From assembly GCF_009735625.1 (NCBI RefSeq), contig NZ_CP046244.1:2356001-2420000 (forward strand): a stretch of 64,000 nucleotides of DNA, in the 5' to 3' direction. The notes under the pieces were generated by a model. It did not search any database and was not told the origin of the DNA. It was given only the letters and a program-made list of their open reading frames with translations. The position numbers and the translations under genes were made by a program. Numbering within the stretch: position 1 is the first letter of the stretch; every line of letters begins with the position of its first letter. This DNA is from Moorella glycerini (lineage in GTDB: Bacteria; Bacillota; DSM-521; Neomoorellales; Neomoorellaceae). Shown here piece by piece: positions 9,708-19,716 of this stretch.

Positions 9708-12506
9708 ATGCAGTCACGACTGTGGTACCAGTTGAGTCCTGGAGAGGCCTTGGAGGCTTTACAGACCGATGCCGGGCGGGGCCTGGCGGAATTGGAAGCG
9801 CGCCGGCGCCTGGGAGAAGCCGGTCCCAACCAGCTCAAGGCCAAACCCAAGGTGCCGCCTTATAGAATTTTCCTGGCCCAGTTTCAGGATTTCATGGTCC
9901 TGGTCCTCCTGGCGGCTACGGCCGTTTCGGCCTTCCTCGGGGAAACGGCCGATGCCATTACCATTGTGGCTATAGTAGTCATCAATGCTATCCTGGGCTT
10001 TGTCCAGGAATACCGTGCCGAACGTTCCCTGGAAGCCTTGAAGGAAATGACGGCGCCGGAGGCCCGGGTCAGGCGGGATAATGAGGTCCGGCGGGTACCG
10101 GCGCGGGATATCGTACCCGGCGATATTTTGCTCCTGGAAAGCGGTGACCGGGTGGCGGCCGACGCCCTGCTGCTGAAAGCCGTTAACCTCCAGGCCGATG
10201 AGGCGGCCCTTACGGGGGAGTCGGTACCGGTCCATAAGGAGCCCGGTCCTTTGAGAGGGACGGTAGCCGTCGGCGACCGGCGTAATATGATCCACCAGGG
10301 AACAGTGATCACCAGCGGCCGGGGCGAGGCCGTGGTGGTAGCTACAGGAATGAATACGGAAGTAGGCCGGATTGCCGGCATGCTCCAGGAAGTGGCAGAT
10401 GAAGATACCCCTTTGCAAAAACGCCTGGCCTCCTTAGGCCGCTGGCTGGTGCTGGCCTGCCTGGCCATCTGCGCTACAGTGGTTATTATCGGTACCATGC
10501 GGGGCGAAGAGCTCTATGGCATGTTCCTGGCCGGCGTAAGCCTGGCTGTGGCAGCCATCCCCGAGGGTCTGCCGGCCATTGTCACCGTCTGCCTGGCCCT
10601 GGGGGTGCAGAAGATGGTGCAGCGCAATGCCATCATTCGCAAGCTGCCGGCCGTGGAAACCCTGGGCTGTGCCACGGTGATTTGCTCGGACAAGACCGGC
10701 ACCCTCACCCAGAACCAGATGACCGTGCGCCGGGTTTGGGCCGGCGGCAAGAGCCTTATGGTGAGCGGGACAGGATATATTCCCCAGGGTGAATACCAGG
10801 ACCAGGGGCGGCGGGTGGCGGTGGATGGCGACCTCAAGATGCTGCTGACCATTGCCGCCCTGTGCAATAATGCCCTGCTGCAAAAGGCCGGGCTGACCAT
10901 TGGCGGCTGGCTGCGCCGGGGCAACGGGCGGGAGAAGGCCGGTGAGGGACAAAAGACCGGTTTCTTCAGTAAAATGTTTGGCGGCCGTAACGGTGGTAGC
11001 TGGAGTATCAGCGGCGACCCCACGGAAGGCGCCCTGCTGGTGGCGGCTGCCAAAGGGGGTCTCTGGCGGGAAAGGCTGGAGGGGGAAGAGCCCCGGGTAG
11101 CCGAGATTCCCTTTGATTCCGACCGCAAGCGCATGAGCGTTATCTGCCGGGCGGGCCGGGGCTTACGGGCCTATGTCAAAGGGGCCCCGGATGTCATCCT
11201 CGACCTCTGCGACCGTATCCTCATAGACGGCAGGGTCCTGCCCCTGGATGCCGCCCGGCGCGAACTCATCAGAGCCGAAAATGAGGCTATGGCCGGGCAA
11301 GCCCTGCGGGTCCTGGCCCTGGCCTACCGCGACCTGGAGGCAGGGGAGGAAATAAAAGGAGAAACGGTAGAAAAGAACCTCATCCTGGTGGGCCTAATGG
11401 GCATGCTGGACCCGCCGCGGCCGGAAGCGGCGGCGGCCATCCGCGTCTGCCACCAGGCCGGGATTAAAGTGGTCATGATTACTGGTGACCACCAGGTAAC
11501 GGCCCGGGCCGTGGCCCGCGAACTGGGCCTGCCGGCAGGGGCAGGGCAGGTTTTAAACGGCCGGGAACTGGAAACGATGAACGATACCGAGCTGGCCGGG
11601 GTAGCCCCGGAAGTCAATGTCTACGCCCGGGTTTCGCCCCACCACAAGCTGCGCATTGTCCGGGCCCTAAAGGCCAACGGCCATATTGTGGCCATGACCG
11701 GGGACGGGGTCAACGATGCCCCGGCCATTAAAGAGGCCGATATCGGTATTGCCATGGGCCGCAGCGGTACTGACGTGGCCAGGGAAGCCGCCGCCATGGT
11801 CCTGGCCGACGACAATTTCGCCACCATTGTGGCCGCCGTGGAAGAGGGCCGCGGCATTTACGATAATATCCGCAAATTTATCCGCTACTTGTTGTCCTGT
11901 AATATCGGGGAAGTGTTTACCATGTTCGTAGCGGTCATCAGCGGCCTGCCCCTGCCCCTCTTACCCATCCAGATTCTCTGGATGAACCTGGTTACCGATG
12001 GCCTGCCGGCCATGGCCCTGGGGGTGGACAACAAGGAGCCGGGCCTGATGCAGCGGCCGCCTCACCCGCCCGGGGAAAGTGTCTTTGCCCGCGGCCTGGG
12101 GAAGGGCATGGTCGTCCTGGGTCTCCAGATTGGCCTGGCCACCCTGGCCGTTTTTATCCTGGGATTGTACCTGGGTGATGGGGATTTAATCACCGCCCGC
12201 ACCCTGGCTTTTACCACCCTGGTCATGGCCCAGCTCTTCGCCGTCTTTGAATGCCGTTCCGAATACCTTTCGCCCTTTGCGGTAGGTTATTTTTCCAACC
12301 CCTACCTGGTGCTGGCCGTAGCCTGCTCAGTCACCATGCAGCTCCTGGTTCTTTACATACCCCTGCTCCAGGCCGTCTTTAAAACAGCACCCTTAAACTC
12401 CTTCCACTGGGGTATAGTTTTACTGGCAGCCGGGTGGCGCACCCTCCTCCAGGCTATCAGCCTCTACCTGGTGGTCCCCGTCTGGCGCCTGGTCTGGCAG
12501 AGATAA
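9708..12506 (+). CDS. Calcium-type P-type (P2A) cation ATPase
   Basis: Membrane pump of the SERCA/PMR1 type, presumably exporting Ca2+ with ATP hydrolysis. 932 aa: cation ATPase N domain, M1-M2 (about 58-105), actuator domain with LTGESVPV, M3-M4 with the PEGL metal motif, phosphorylation site DKTGTLT (Asp328), nucleotide-binding domain, hinge [10 protein letters not shown], then six C-terminal helices including NLVTDG in M6, the Asn/Thr/Asp calcium ligands of SERCA. A basic/glycine-rich insertion near residue 400-430 is unusual. ATG at 9708 follows a GAGGGG site. The Ca2+ specificity rests on M4 and M6 motifs; Mn2+ is possible. Confidence 0.9.
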   Translation: MQSRLWYQLSPGEALEALQTDAGRGLAELEARRRLGEAGPNQLKAKPKVPPYRIFLAQFQDFMVLVLLAATAVSAFLGETADAITIVAIVVINAILGFVQEYRAERSLEALKEMTAPEARVRRDNEVRRVPARDIVPGDILLLESGDRVAADALLLKAVNLQADEAALTGESVPVHKEPGPLRGTVAVGDRRNMIHQGTVITSGRGEAVVVATGMNTEVGRIAGMLQEVADEDTPLQKRLASLGRWLVLACLAICATVVIIGTMRGEELYGMFLAGVSLAVAAIPEGLPAIVTVCLALGVQKMVQRNAIIRKLPAVETLGCATVICSDKTGTLTQNQMTVRRVWAGGKSLMVSGTGYIPQGEYQDQGRRVAVDGDLKMLLTIAALCNNALLQKAGLTIGGWLRRGNGREKAGEGQKTGFFSKMFGGRNGGSWSISGDPTEGALLVAAAKGGLWRERLEGEEPRVAEIPFDSDRKRMSVICRAGRGLRAYVKGAPDVILDLCDRILIDGRVLPLDAARRELIRAENEAMAGQALRVLALAYRDLEAGEEIKGETVEKNLILVGLMGMLDPPRPEAAAAIRVCHQAGIKVVMITGDHQVTARAVARELGLPAGAGQVLNGRELETMNDTELAGVAPEVNVYARVSPHHKLRIVRALKANGHIVAMTGDGVNDAPAIKEADIGIAMGRSGTDVAREAAAMVLADDNFATIVAAVEEGRGIYDNIRKFIRYLLSCNIGEVFTMFVAVISGLPLPLLPIQILWMNLVTDGLPAMALGVDNKEPGLMQRPPHPPGESVFARGLGKGMVVLGLQIGLATLAVFILGLYLGDGDLITARTLAFTTLVMAQLFAVFECRSEYLSPFAVGYFSNPYLVLAVACSVTMQLLVLYIPLLQAVFKTAPLNSFHWGIVLLAAGWRTLLQAISLYLVVPVWRLVWQR

Positions 12507-12590
12507 CAAAGGTAAAATAAAGGTGGTAAAAATTAAAAGGTAATGCTAAAATAAGAGAATGAAATGCCGCGAGGACAAGGGTGATTACCG

Positions 12591-13442
12591 TTGCATTTTG
12601 TCAAGATGCATGGCCTGGGTAATGATTTTGTCCTGGTAAACGCCCTGGAAGGAAAAGAAAAAGCACTGGGTGATTTACCAGCCCTGGCGCGGCGGGCCTG
12701 CCACCGCCGTTTTGGTATTGGCGCCGATGGGCTGATCCTGGTGTTGCCTTCAGCCCGGGCGGACTTAAGGATGCGGATTTTTAACCCCGACGGCAGCGAG
12801 CCGGAGATGTGCGGCAACGGTATCCGCTGCTTTGCGCGCTATGCCTATGAAGCGGGGCTGGTGCGGGGACCGGAAATCAAGGTGGAAACCCTGGCCGGGA
12901 TTATAAAGCCCCGGCTGATCCTCAATGGTGATCAAGTAGCCGGCGTCCGCGTAGACATGGGCGAGCCTCGCCTGGAGCGGGGCCAGATTCCCATGGCCGG
13001 CGAAGGTTCACCGGTGGTGGAGGAGCCGGTGACGGTGGCCGGGACCACCTGGCGGGGAACCTGTGTTTCTATGGGAAATCCCCATTGCGTTTTTTTTGTT
13101 GAGGATGTTGAGAGGGCTCCCGTGACTACGGTAGGGCCGGCGGTAGAAAACCACCCCCTCTTTCCCCAGCGCACCAACGTCGAGTTCATCGAAGTCCTGA
13201 ACCCCGGCGAGCTAAAAATGCGCGTCTGGGAGCGGGGAGCCGGGGAAACCATGGCCTGCGGTACCGGCGCCTGCGCTGCCGCCGTCGCCGGCGTCCTCAC
13301 CGGCCGCAGCAACCGGGAAGTGACGGTCCACCTGGCCGCCGGTGACCTGCAAATCGAATGGTCGAGGAAGAATAACCATGTTTACATGACCGGGCCGGCA
13401 GTAGAAGTCTTCCGGGGCCATTTCCCCCTCCATGAGGAGTAA
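12591..13442 (+). CDS. dapF: Diaminopimelate epimerase
   Basis: Converts LL- to meso-diaminopimelate for lysine and peptidoglycan. The two catalytic cysteines are visible: Cys74 in MCGNGIRC and Cys223 in ACGTGACA, in the expected two-domain arrangement. TTG at 12591 gives the canonical KMHGLGND N-terminus and has AAGGGTGAT about 6 bases upstream. 283 aa, normal length. dapL follows on the same strand, so the last two DapL-pathway steps are encoded together. Confidence 0.96.
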   Translation: MHFVKMHGLGNDFVLVNALEGKEKALGDLPALARRACHRRFGIGADGLILVLPSARADLRMRIFNPDGSEPEMCGNGIRCFARYAYEAGLVRGPEIKVETLAGIIKPRLILNGDQVAGVRVDMGEPRLERGQIPMAGEGSPVVEEPVTVAGTTWRGTCVSMGNPHCVFFVEDVERAPVTTVGPAVENHPLFPQRTNVEFIEVLNPGELKMRVWERGAGETMACGTGACAAAVAGVLTGRSNREVTVHLAAGDLQIEWSRKNNHVYMTGPAVEVFRGHFPLHEE

Positions 13443-13502
13443 AACCACCACCGCAGGTGGGATGTAATGTAGCTTTAAGGGGCGGGAGGACAAACCCTCG
13501 TT

Positions 13503-13518
13503 AAATAGCATGCTATTT
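13503..13518 (+). promoter_or_regulatory. 16-bp perfect palindrome just upstream of the dapL ribosome site
   Basis: AAATAGCA followed directly by its reverse complement TGCTATTT, ending about 4 bases before the AAGGAGG of dapL. It could be an operator bound by a dimeric regulator, or a small mRNA hairpin near the ribosome site. No matching site was noticed elsewhere in the window. Confidence 0.4.
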
Positions 13519-13536
13519 TGGTAAGGAGGCTAAATT

Positions 13537-14709
13537 ATGCCAGAAGCCAGGCGTATCCGCGAGTTACCACCCTACTTATTTGCCCGCATTGAGAAAAAAA
13601 TTGAAGAGGCCCGGGAACGGGGAGTTGATATCATCAGCCTGGGTATCGGCGATCCTGATCTCCCTACCCCGGCCCATATCATAGATAAACTGGTAGAACA
13701 GGCCCATAATCCCGAAAACCACCGCTACCCCACTTCAGTAGGAATGCTCTCTTTTCGCCAGGCCGTGGCCGACTGGTACCGTAACCTGTACAATGTTGAC
13801 CTTGATCCCCGCCGGGAAGTAGTAACCCTCATTGGATCCAAAGAGGGTATCGCCCATATCTCCTTCTGCTATGTTGACCCCGGCGATATCAACCTGGTAC
13901 CCGACCCCGGTTACCCCGTCTACCATATCGGCACCCTGCTGGCCGGCGGGGAATCCTACTTTATGCCCCTCACGGCGGCCAGCGGCTTTTTACCCGACCT
14001 TAAGGAGATTCCCAGCGATGTCGCCCGGCGGGCGAAGCTGATGTTTATCAATTACCCCAATAACCCTACCGGTGCCGTGGCCGACCTTAAATTCTTCCAG
14101 GAAGTGGTCGAGTTCGCCAAAAACTACGATCTCATTGTCTGCCACGATGCCGCTTATAGCGAAATTACCTACGACGGCTACCGCGCCCCTTCCTTCCTGC
14201 AAACTCCCGGGGCTAAAGACGTGGGTATTGAATTTAATTCTGTCTCCAAACCCTATAATATGACCGGCTGGCGCCTGGGCTGGGCCTGCGGCCGCGCCGA
14301 TGTCATCGAGGCCCTGGGCCGGCTCAAGTCCAACATTGACTCCGGGGCCTTCCAGGCCGTCCAGTATGCCGGCATTGCCGCCCTGACGGGGCCCCAGGAC
14401 GGTCTTGCTGAAGTCCGGCGCATTTACCAGGAGCGGCGGGACATCATTGTTGAGGGACTTAACTCCCTGGGCTGGCAGCTGGAGAAGCCCAAAGCTACCT
14501 TCTACGTCTGGGCGCCGGTACCCAGAGGCTATACTTCGGCCGGGTTTGCCGAGATGGTCCTGGAGAAGGCCGGCGTGATTATAACCCCGGGTAACGGTTA
14601 TGGTAATTATGGCGAAGGTTATTTCCGTATCGCTTTAACCATCAGCAAAGAACGCATGCAGGAGGGCATTGAACGCCTGCGGCGTGCCTTGGGAAAAGTA
14701 GAATTTTAA
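13537..14709 (+). CDS. dapL: LL-diaminopimelate aminotransferase
   Basis: PLP enzyme converting tetrahydrodipicolinate directly to LL-diaminopimelate, bypassing the succinylase/acetylase routes. 390 aa, class I/II aminotransferase fold; Lys238 in [12 protein letters not shown] is the PLP Schiff-base lysine, and the NYPNNPTG and DPGYPVY stretches are family signatures. ATG at 13537 has AAGGAGG 8 bases upstream. Adjacent dapF is the next pathway enzyme, which favours DapL over other aminotransferases of the same subfamily. Confidence 0.94.
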   Translation: MPEARRIRELPPYLFARIEKKIEEARERGVDIISLGIGDPDLPTPAHIIDKLVEQAHNPENHRYPTSVGMLSFRQAVADWYRNLYNVDLDPRREVVTLIGSKEGIAHISFCYVDPGDINLVPDPGYPVYHIGTLLAGGESYFMPLTAASGFLPDLKEIPSDVARRAKLMFINYPNNPTGAVADLKFFQEVVEFAKNYDLIVCHDAAYSEITYDGYRAPSFLQTPGAKDVGIEFNSVSKPYNMTGWRLGWACGRADVIEALGRLKSNIDSGAFQAVQYAGIAALTGPQDGLAEVRRIYQERRDIIVEGLNSLGWQLEKPKATFYVWAPVPRGYTSAGFAEMVLEKAGVIITPGNGYGNYGEGYFRIALTISKERMQEGIERLRRALGKVEF

Positions 14710-14764
14710 TGGCAATCAGGGGCGCAAAACTTTTGCGTTCTTCCTGAAATGGAAGGGGCAGGCC

Positions 14765-15643
14765 ATGCTGAACAGTATGACGGGTTATGGCCGGGGTGAA
14801 GCCAGCGGCACCGGCAGGACTGTTACCGTAGAGATCAAGGCTGTCAACCAGCGTTTCCTGGATGTGGTGATCCGGCTGCCCCGCCTTTATACGGCCCTGG
14901 AAGAAAAGATACGCCAGTTCATTAAAAATAGCCTCAGCAGGGGCCGCGTGGAAGTAATGGTGAGCATCAGCGAAGAAAATGGGGAAAAACAGCGGCTAAC
15001 CGTTGACATGGGCCTGGCAATGGCGTATTATAATGCTTTGAAGGAATTGGCGCAAAATCTGGCTATTCCGGCGGATATTACCGCCGAGAAGCTATTAGCT
15101 ATGCCAGAGGTCGTTAAAGTTGCTGAACCGGAATGGGACGAGGCCACCTTCTGGCCGGTAGTAGCCGGGGCTTTAGAAAAAGCCCTGGCGGATTTACTCG
15201 CCATGCGCCGGGCCGAAGGGCAACGCCTGCAGGCCGACCTGGAAGCCCGGGCCGCGTATATCCGCCGGCAGGTGGAAGCCATCCGGGAACGGGCGCCGGA
15301 AGTACCCCGGGAGTATGCCGGGCGTCTTAAAGAGCGGGTAGCTGAACTAGCCGGTGGCCTGGCCCTGGATCCCGGCCGCCTGGAGATGGAAATAGCCCTG
15401 CTGGCTGAACGGGCTGATATCACCGAAGAAATCATCCGCCTTTTAAGTCACCTGGAGCAAATGGTCACGGCCATGGCCGGGACCGAACCGGCCGGGCGGC
15501 GGCTGGATTTTATCCTGCAGGAAATGTGGCGGGAAATAAATACCATCGGTTCCAAGGCCAGTGACCTGGCCATTAGTAATCTAGTAGTAGCGGTTAAGGG
15601 TGAACTGGAGAAGATGCGCGAACAGGTCCAGAACGTGGAGTAG
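14765..15643 (+). CDS. yicC: YicC family endoribonuclease
   Basis: 292 aa with the invariant N-terminus MLNSMTGYGR and the C-terminal DUF1732 region (RLDFILQEMWREINTIGSKA). E. coli YicC is a hexameric endoribonuclease; in Firmicutes the gene heads a cluster with remA, (gmk), rpoZ and coaBC, as here. A coiled-coil segment fills the middle. AAGGGG lies just upstream of the ATG at 14765. Family assignment is firm; the RNA substrate in this organism is unknown. Confidence 0.92.
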   Translation: MLNSMTGYGRGEASGTGRTVTVEIKAVNQRFLDVVIRLPRLYTALEEKIRQFIKNSLSRGRVEVMVSISEENGEKQRLTVDMGLAMAYYNALKELAQNLAIPADITAEKLLAMPEVVKVAEPEWDEATFWPVVAGALEKALADLLAMRRAEGQRLQADLEARAAYIRRQVEAIRERAPEVPREYAGRLKERVAELAGGLALDPGRLEMEIALLAERADITEEIIRLLSHLEQMVTAMAGTEPAGRRLDFILQEMWREINTIGSKASDLAISNLVVAVKGELEKMREQVQNVE

Positions 15644-15659
15644 GTAAAGGAGGGGGAGC

Positions 15660-15935
15660 ATGGACATCAAATTAATTAATATTGGCTTTGGCAACATTGT
15701 TTCCGCCCGGCGCATAGTAGCCATTGTCAGCCCCGAGTCCGCACCCATTAAACGAATTATCCAGGAAGCCCGCGACCGCGGCATGTTAATTGATGCCACC
15801 TATGGCCGCCGGACCAGGGCGGTGATTATTACCGACAGCGATCATATCATCCTGTCGGCCGTCCAGCCGGAAACGGTGGCCCACCGCATGTCTTCCCGGG
15901 AACCTATTAATACAAGTGAGGAAGCGGAAGAATAA
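15660..15935 (+). CDS. RemA-like DUF370 regulatory protein
   Basis: 91 aa, nearly all of it the RemA/DUF370 domain: [20 protein letters not shown] at the N-terminus and the [18 protein letters not shown] stretch. In Bacillus RemA is a DNA-binding activator of matrix and osmoprotection genes. ATG at 15660 is 17 bp after yicC with AAGGAGGGGG upstream. The acidic tail is variable in the family. A regulatory role here is inferred from homology. Confidence 0.9.
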   Translation: MDIKLINIGFGNIVSARRIVAIVSPESAPIKRIIQEARDRGMLIDATYGRRTRAVIITDSDHIILSAVQPETVAHRMSSREPINTSEEAEE

Positions 15936-16024
15936 ATTCCGGCTGGATAACAGCTAAACAATACCAGGACGCGGGTGGCCACGATAAATGGCAGCGCGAT
16001 TATATCCTTGTCCTTGATACCCAG

Positions 16025-16066
16025 GGAAAAACGCATCAAAGCGTTTTCCTGCGGGTGTTTTTATCT
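16025..16066 (+). terminator. Hairpin plus T-rich run before rpoZ (terminator or attenuator candidate)
   Basis: Arms at 16025-16034 and 16041-16049 pair (one extra A in the left arm) around ATCAAA; the sequence after a short GC-rich spacer is TGTTTTTAT. It lies between remA and rpoZ. The T run is 5-6 bases beyond the stem, so termination may be weak. Confidence 0.4.
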
Positions 16067-16084
16067 TTTCGGGAGGAAGAAATA

Positions 16085-16288
16085 TTGAAACAGCCATCCC
16101 TGGATCAACTGGAAAAGCGAGTTGGCAGCAAATACGCCCTGGCGGTCCTGGCCGCCAAGAGGGCGCGGACGCTGACGGAAGGGCAGTTTGCCAACCTGTA
16201 CCCTAAGGGGACCAAGCCAGTAACAGTAGCCCTCATGGAGATCGCGGAAGGCAAGATAAGATACGAGTGGGGCAAGAAGAAAGCGTGA
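16085..16288 (+). CDS. rpoZ: RNA polymerase omega subunit
   Basis: 67 aa; QLEKRVGSKYALAVLAAKRAR is cut down here to its core pattern of an omega subunit, with the later Lys-Pro and ALMEIAEGKI stretch also conserved. TTG at 16085 is preferred because GGGAGGAAG lies 6-9 bases upstream. The same frame remains open for more than 150 bases upstream without a good start. The stop overlaps the coaBC GTG. gmk, which often precedes rpoZ in related bacteria, is absent from this position. Confidence 0.88.
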   Translation: MKQPSLDQLEKRVGSKYALAVLAAKRARTLTEGQFANLYPKGTKPVTVALMEIAEGKIRYEWGKKKA

Positions 16289-17517
16289 AGGTCTTAGAGG
16301 GAAAAACCGTCATTTTAGGGGTCTGCGGCGGCATTGCCGCCTACAAGGCGGCCGAGCTCTGCCGGCTTTTGGTCCAGGAAGGAGCTACCGTCCGGGTGAT
16401 CATGACGGCAGGGGCAACGGAATTTATTACCCCCCTGACCTTCAGCACCCTGGCGGGGCAACCGGCCCTGACGGCAATTTTCGGGGCCGGGAGCGGGGGA
16501 CCCTTGACCCATATTGACCTGGCTAACAAGGCGGATCTTTTCCTCGTCGCCCCGGCGACGGCCAATATCCTGGCCAAGCTGGCCACCGGCCTGGCCGACG
16601 ACCTCCTGAGTACCACGGCCCTGGCGGTAAACTGTCCCACCCTGGTGGCTCCGGCCATGAATGTCAATATGTATGCCAAAGCCGCCGTCCAGGAAAACCT
16701 GGCGACATTAAAACGGCACGGCTGGGGCATTATTGAACCGGAGGAAGGCTTCCTGGCCTGCGGTACTACGGGCAAAGGCCGGCTGGCCAGTTTGGAGCGT
16801 ATTGTTGCTGCCTGCCGGCGGGCCCTGGCACCCCAGGATTACAGGGATCTGGTGGTGCTGGTGACTGCCGGGGGCACCAGGGAACCCCTGGACCCGGTCA
16901 GGTACATAGGTAATTACAGCTCTGGTAAAATGGGTTATGCCCTGGCCCGGGCGGCCTGGGAGCGGGGCGCCCGGGTGACGCTGATTACTGCCAGCCCGCT
17001 ACCGCCGCCACCTGAGGTAGAAGTGGTGCGGGTCCAGACGGCAGCCGAAATGCTGGCCGCCCTGGAGGAGCGCTTTACAGGGGCAGATATAGTCCTCAAG
17101 GCCGCCGCGGTAGCCGATTTCCGGCCTGTAGCCAGGGCCGCGCAGAAAATCAAAAAGGGACAGCAAGGGGAATTAATTATTCACCTCGAACCCACTGTGG
17201 ATATCCTGGCTTGCTTAAGCAGGATGAAAGAAAGGCAAATATTAGTCGGCTTTGCTGCCGAAACGGAAGACTTGCTGGCAAACGCCGGGCAAAAGCTCCG
17301 GGACAAGCAGTTAGATTTAATCGTTGCCAACGATGTTACCAGGCCCGGAGCAGGTTTTGGCAGCGAAACAAATATTGTCACTTTTCTTTTTCCCGGCGGC
17401 CGCAAGGAAGAATTACCGCAGTTACCAAAGCTAGAAGTGGCCCACCGCATCCTGGATGCCGTCACAACTCTGTCGCGCTTTCCGGGGAGGAGAACAGGGC
17501 CGGAAAGGGAGGAATAA
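16285..17517 (+). CDS. coaBC: Bifunctional phosphopantothenoylcysteine decarboxylase / phosphopantothenate-cysteine ligase
   Basis: Two consecutive steps of coenzyme A synthesis. The CoaC flavoprotein half (about 1-180) has [10 protein letters not shown], the PAMNVNM substrate motif and ACGTTGKGR. The CoaB ligase half has [24 protein letters not shown] and [13 protein letters not shown] at 16285 overlaps the rpoZ stop by 4 bases (GTGA), indicating coupling; the longer frame from 16267 lies inside rpoZ. 410 aa is normal. metK follows after 4 bp. Confidence 0.95.
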   Translation: MKVLEGKTVILGVCGGIAAYKAAELCRLLVQEGATVRVIMTAGATEFITPLTFSTLAGQPALTAIFGAGSGGPLTHIDLANKADLFLVAPATANILAKLATGLADDLLSTTALAVNCPTLVAPAMNVNMYAKAAVQENLATLKRHGWGIIEPEEGFLACGTTGKGRLASLERIVAACRRALAPQDYRDLVVLVTAGGTREPLDPVRYIGNYSSGKMGYALARAAWERGARVTLITASPLPPPPEVEVVRVQTAAEMLAALEERFTGADIVLKAAAVADFRPVARAAQKIKKGQQGELIIHLEPTVDILACLSRMKERQILVGFAAETEDLLANAGQKLRDKQLDLIVANDVTRPGAGFGSETNIVTFLFPGGRKEELPQLPKLEVAHRILDAVTTLSRFPGRRTGPEREE

Positions 17518-17521
17518 AGAA

Positions 17522-18709
17522 ATGGCACGCAAGTTATTTACATCCGAATCGGTAACTGAAGGGCATCCTGATAAAATGGCCGACCGCATTGCCGACGCCG
17601 TCCTGGATGCCATTTATGAAAAGGACCCCCTGGCCAGGGTGGCCTGCGAGTGCCTGGTCAGTACCGGGCTGGTCCTGGTGGCCGGGCAGATAACCACCGA
17701 TTGCTATGTGGATATACCGCGCGTGGCCCGGGAAACCATTCGCGAGATTGGCTACACCAGAGCCAAATTTGGCTTTGACTGCGATACCTGTGCTGTGGTC
17801 ACATCCATTGATGAGCAGTCGCCGGATATTGCTATGGGCGTCAATGAAGCCTGGGAGAAAAAGCAGGGGGTGGCCAGGGATGAATTAGAGACTCTGGGCG
17901 CCGGCGACCAGGGAATGATGTTTGGCTATGCTACCCGGGAGACGCCGGAGTATATGCCCATGCCTATTGCCCTGGCCCATAATCTCACGCGCCGGTTGGC
18001 TGAGGTGCGCAAAGAAAGGATCCTGCCCTATTTACGGCCGGACGGTAAGTCCCAGGTGACGGTGGAATATGAAGACGGCCGGCCTGTAAGGGTGGATACG
18101 GTTGTTATTTCCACCCAGCACCGGCCCGATATCGAGATGACCGCCTTAAGGGACGACATCCTGGAAACCGTCATCAAACCGGTAATTCCGGCAGAGATGC
18201 TGGATAACCGGACGAGATATTTTATTAATCCCACCGGGCGCTTTGTCATTGGCGGCCCCCAGGGCGATACCGGCCTCACCGGCCGCAAGATTATTGTCGA
18301 TACCTACGGTGGTATGGCCCGCCACGGCGGCGGTGCCCTCTCCGGCAAGGACCCCACCAAGGTGGACCGCTCGGCTGCCTATGCGGCCCGCTATGTGGCC
18401 AAAAACGTGGTGGCAGCCGGCCTGGCCGACCGCTGCGAGGTGCAGGTGGCCTATGCCATCGGTGTGGCCCGGCCGGTATCCATCAGCGTGGAAACCTACG
18501 GGACCGGCAGAATCAGCGACGAGCGGCTGGTAGAATTGATCCAGGCCCACTTTGACCTGAGGCCGGGGGCCATTATCCGCGACCTGGATTTACGCCGCCC
18601 CATCTACAAACCGGTATCAGTCTACGGCCACTTCGGCCGGTCGGATCTGGACCTGCCCTGGGAACGGCTGGATAAAGTAGAAGCCCTGCGGGCGGATGCT
18701 GGGCTTTAG
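17522..18709 (+). CDS. metK: S-adenosylmethionine synthetase
   Basis: Makes SAM from methionine and ATP. 395 aa; ATG at 17522 gives the canonical [13 protein letters not shown] start with GGAGG overlapping the end of coaBC. Other motifs: [12 protein letters not shown] (ATP loop) and [16 protein letters not shown] (P-loop-like). All three internal repeats of the fold are present. No SAM riboswitch is visible upstream; expression appears linked to coaBC. Confidence 0.97.
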   Translation: MARKLFTSESVTEGHPDKMADRIADAVLDAIYEKDPLARVACECLVSTGLVLVAGQITTDCYVDIPRVARETIREIGYTRAKFGFDCDTCAVVTSIDEQSPDIAMGVNEAWEKKQGVARDELETLGAGDQGMMFGYATRETPEYMPMPIALAHNLTRRLAEVRKERILPYLRPDGKSQVTVEYEDGRPVRVDTVVISTQHRPDIEMTALRDDILETVIKPVIPAEMLDNRTRYFINPTGRFVIGGPQGDTGLTGRKIIVDTYGGMARHGGGALSGKDPTKVDRSAAYAARYVAKNVVAAGLADRCEVQVAYAIGVARPVSISVETYGTGRISDERLVELIQAHFDLRPGAIIRDLDLRRPIYKPVSVYGHFGRSDLDLPWERLDKVEALRADAGL

Positions 18710-18743
18710 TCACAATTCGTTTTCATAGAGGTCTGGCCAGGTA

Positions 18744-19304
18744 ATGCTTAAAAAAGTAATCATCGCCACGGTTCTAGCCATCGTTATAACTACCGGTTTC
18801 ATGTATGGTTATATCGAGTGGTACGGGCGAAACCTGGAGCCGCAGCGTGCTGATGTCATCATCGTGCTGGGCGCCGCCGTTTGGAAGAATGGTCCCAGCC
18901 CGGCTTTGCTGGAACGCATCTCCCTGGCCGAGGATCTCTATCACGAGGGATATGCGCCGGCGATAATAACGACCGGCGGTACCGGCGCCTGGAATCCAAC
19001 CCCCGAAGGTACAGTTGCCCGCTTAACCCTGATCGCTCGCGGTATACCTGCTGGTGTTGTTCACGAGGAAATCAACTCGCACAGTACCAGAGACAACCTG
19101 GTCGAGGCCCAAAAAATTATGCTCAGGTACGGGTGGAAGAGAGCTATTATTGTCACCCATGATTATCACCTGCTGCGGGCAACCACCGAGGCGCAGCGGT
19201 TGGGCATAGAAGCTTCAGGCGCCGGGGTCCACAAAACGGCTATGTTTAGACCCCCGCTGGTATTACGGGAGGTAATCGCGAACCTGGTCAGAACCGTTGT
19301 TTGA
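18744..19304 (+). CDS. YdcF-like (DUF218) membrane-anchored protein
   Basis: 186 aa. One N-terminal membrane segment (about residues 4-24) followed by the DUF218/YdcF domain: ADVIIVLGAAVW, ITTGGTGAWNPTPEG, STRDNLVEAQ and VTHDYHLLRA are hallmarks. Related proteins (SanA, ElyC, YdcF) have been linked to envelope integrity, but the biochemical activity is unknown. Its start lies 34 bp after metK. Family call good, function open. Confidence 0.85.
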   Translation: MLKKVIIATVLAIVITTGFMYGYIEWYGRNLEPQRADVIIVLGAAVWKNGPSPALLERISLAEDLYHEGYAPAIITTGGTGAWNPTPEGTVARLTLIARGIPAGVVHEEINSHSTRDNLVEAQKIMLRYGWKRAIIVTHDYHLLRATTEAQRLGIEASGAGVHKTAMFRPPLVLREVIANLVRTVV

Positions 19305-19361
19305 TATAGAACCGGCTGTCCTGGTATCCAGCCGGGTAATGTGGCGGCGAAGGATGTGGTG

Positions 19362-19390
19362 TTGATTCCCCGGCCGGGTGGTGTTATAAT
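19362..19390 (+). promoter_or_regulatory. Promoter of tRNA-Thr
   Basis: TTGATT at 19362-19367 and a perfect TATAAT at 19385-19390, spacer 17 bases, located 16 bases before the mature tRNA. Confidence 0.75.
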
Positions 19391-19406
19391 ATCCCTTGTG
19401 ATAAGT

Positions 19407-19481
19407 GCTGATGTGGCTCAGGGGTAGAGCAGCGCACTCGTAATGCGCAGGTCGAGGGTTCGAATCCCTCCATCAGCTCCA
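19407..19481 (+). tRNA. tRNA-Thr (anticodon CGT)
   Basis: 75 nt cloverleaf: acceptor GCTGATG/CATCAGC, D stem GCTC/GAGC, anticodon stem GCGCA/TGCGC with loop CTCGTAA (anticodon CGT at 19439-19441), T stem GAGGG/CCCTC with TTCGAAT loop. CCA is encoded (19479-19481). Own promoter and terminator. The anticodon arm is partly duplicated at 22417, suggesting the gene served as an integration site. Confidence 0.97.
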
Positions 19482-19491
19482 GGAATACCAA

Positions 19492-19524
19492 GGCCTCCGG
19501 AGTATTTACCGGAGGCCGTTTTAG
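19492..19524 (+). terminator. Intrinsic terminator of tRNA-Thr
   Basis: Nine-base perfect arms GGCCTCCGG (19492-19500) and CCGGAGGCC (19509-19517), loop of 8, followed by GTTTTAGTT. Confidence 0.85.
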
Positions 19525-19526
19525 TT

Positions 19527-19547
19527 AGTTGCCGCCCAGTTGCCGCC
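19527..19547 (+). repeat. Tandem direct repeat AGTTGCCGCC x2 next to the tRNA
   Basis: AGTTGCCGCC at 19527-19536 and again at 19538-19547. Such short direct repeats close to a tRNA are typical of integrase arm-binding sites. Similar CGCC-containing repeats lie near the presumed other end (22336-22357). Role inferred from position. Confidence 0.4.
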
Positions 19548-19652
19548 ATTACAAAATTATGGTTAAGAACCTATCCAGACCTTTATGGCGAGACCAAGTA
19601 ACAGATGATACTGTAGAGAATGTAGGTACCGGCACTGGAAGGAATGAGAGAT

Positions 19653-19698
19653 GCCCCTGGGCCTGAGGATTTAAGCCTGTAGGTCCGGGGGCTTTTTT
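19653..19698 (+). terminator. Strong intrinsic terminator without an assigned gene
   Basis: Twelve-base arms (19653-19664 and 19681-19692, two G-U type pairs) followed by six T. No coding sequence ends just before it; it may close an unannotated small RNA starting somewhere after 19530, or be a leftover from a lost gene. Confidence 0.65.
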
Positions 19699-19716
19699 GT
19701 ATATTTAATCTTGTAA

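Noticed and set aside
14722-14737. CGCAAAA/TTTTGCG hairpin after dapL as terminator
   Set aside because: The loop would be one base and no T run follows; pairing of the inner A/T bases is doubtful.
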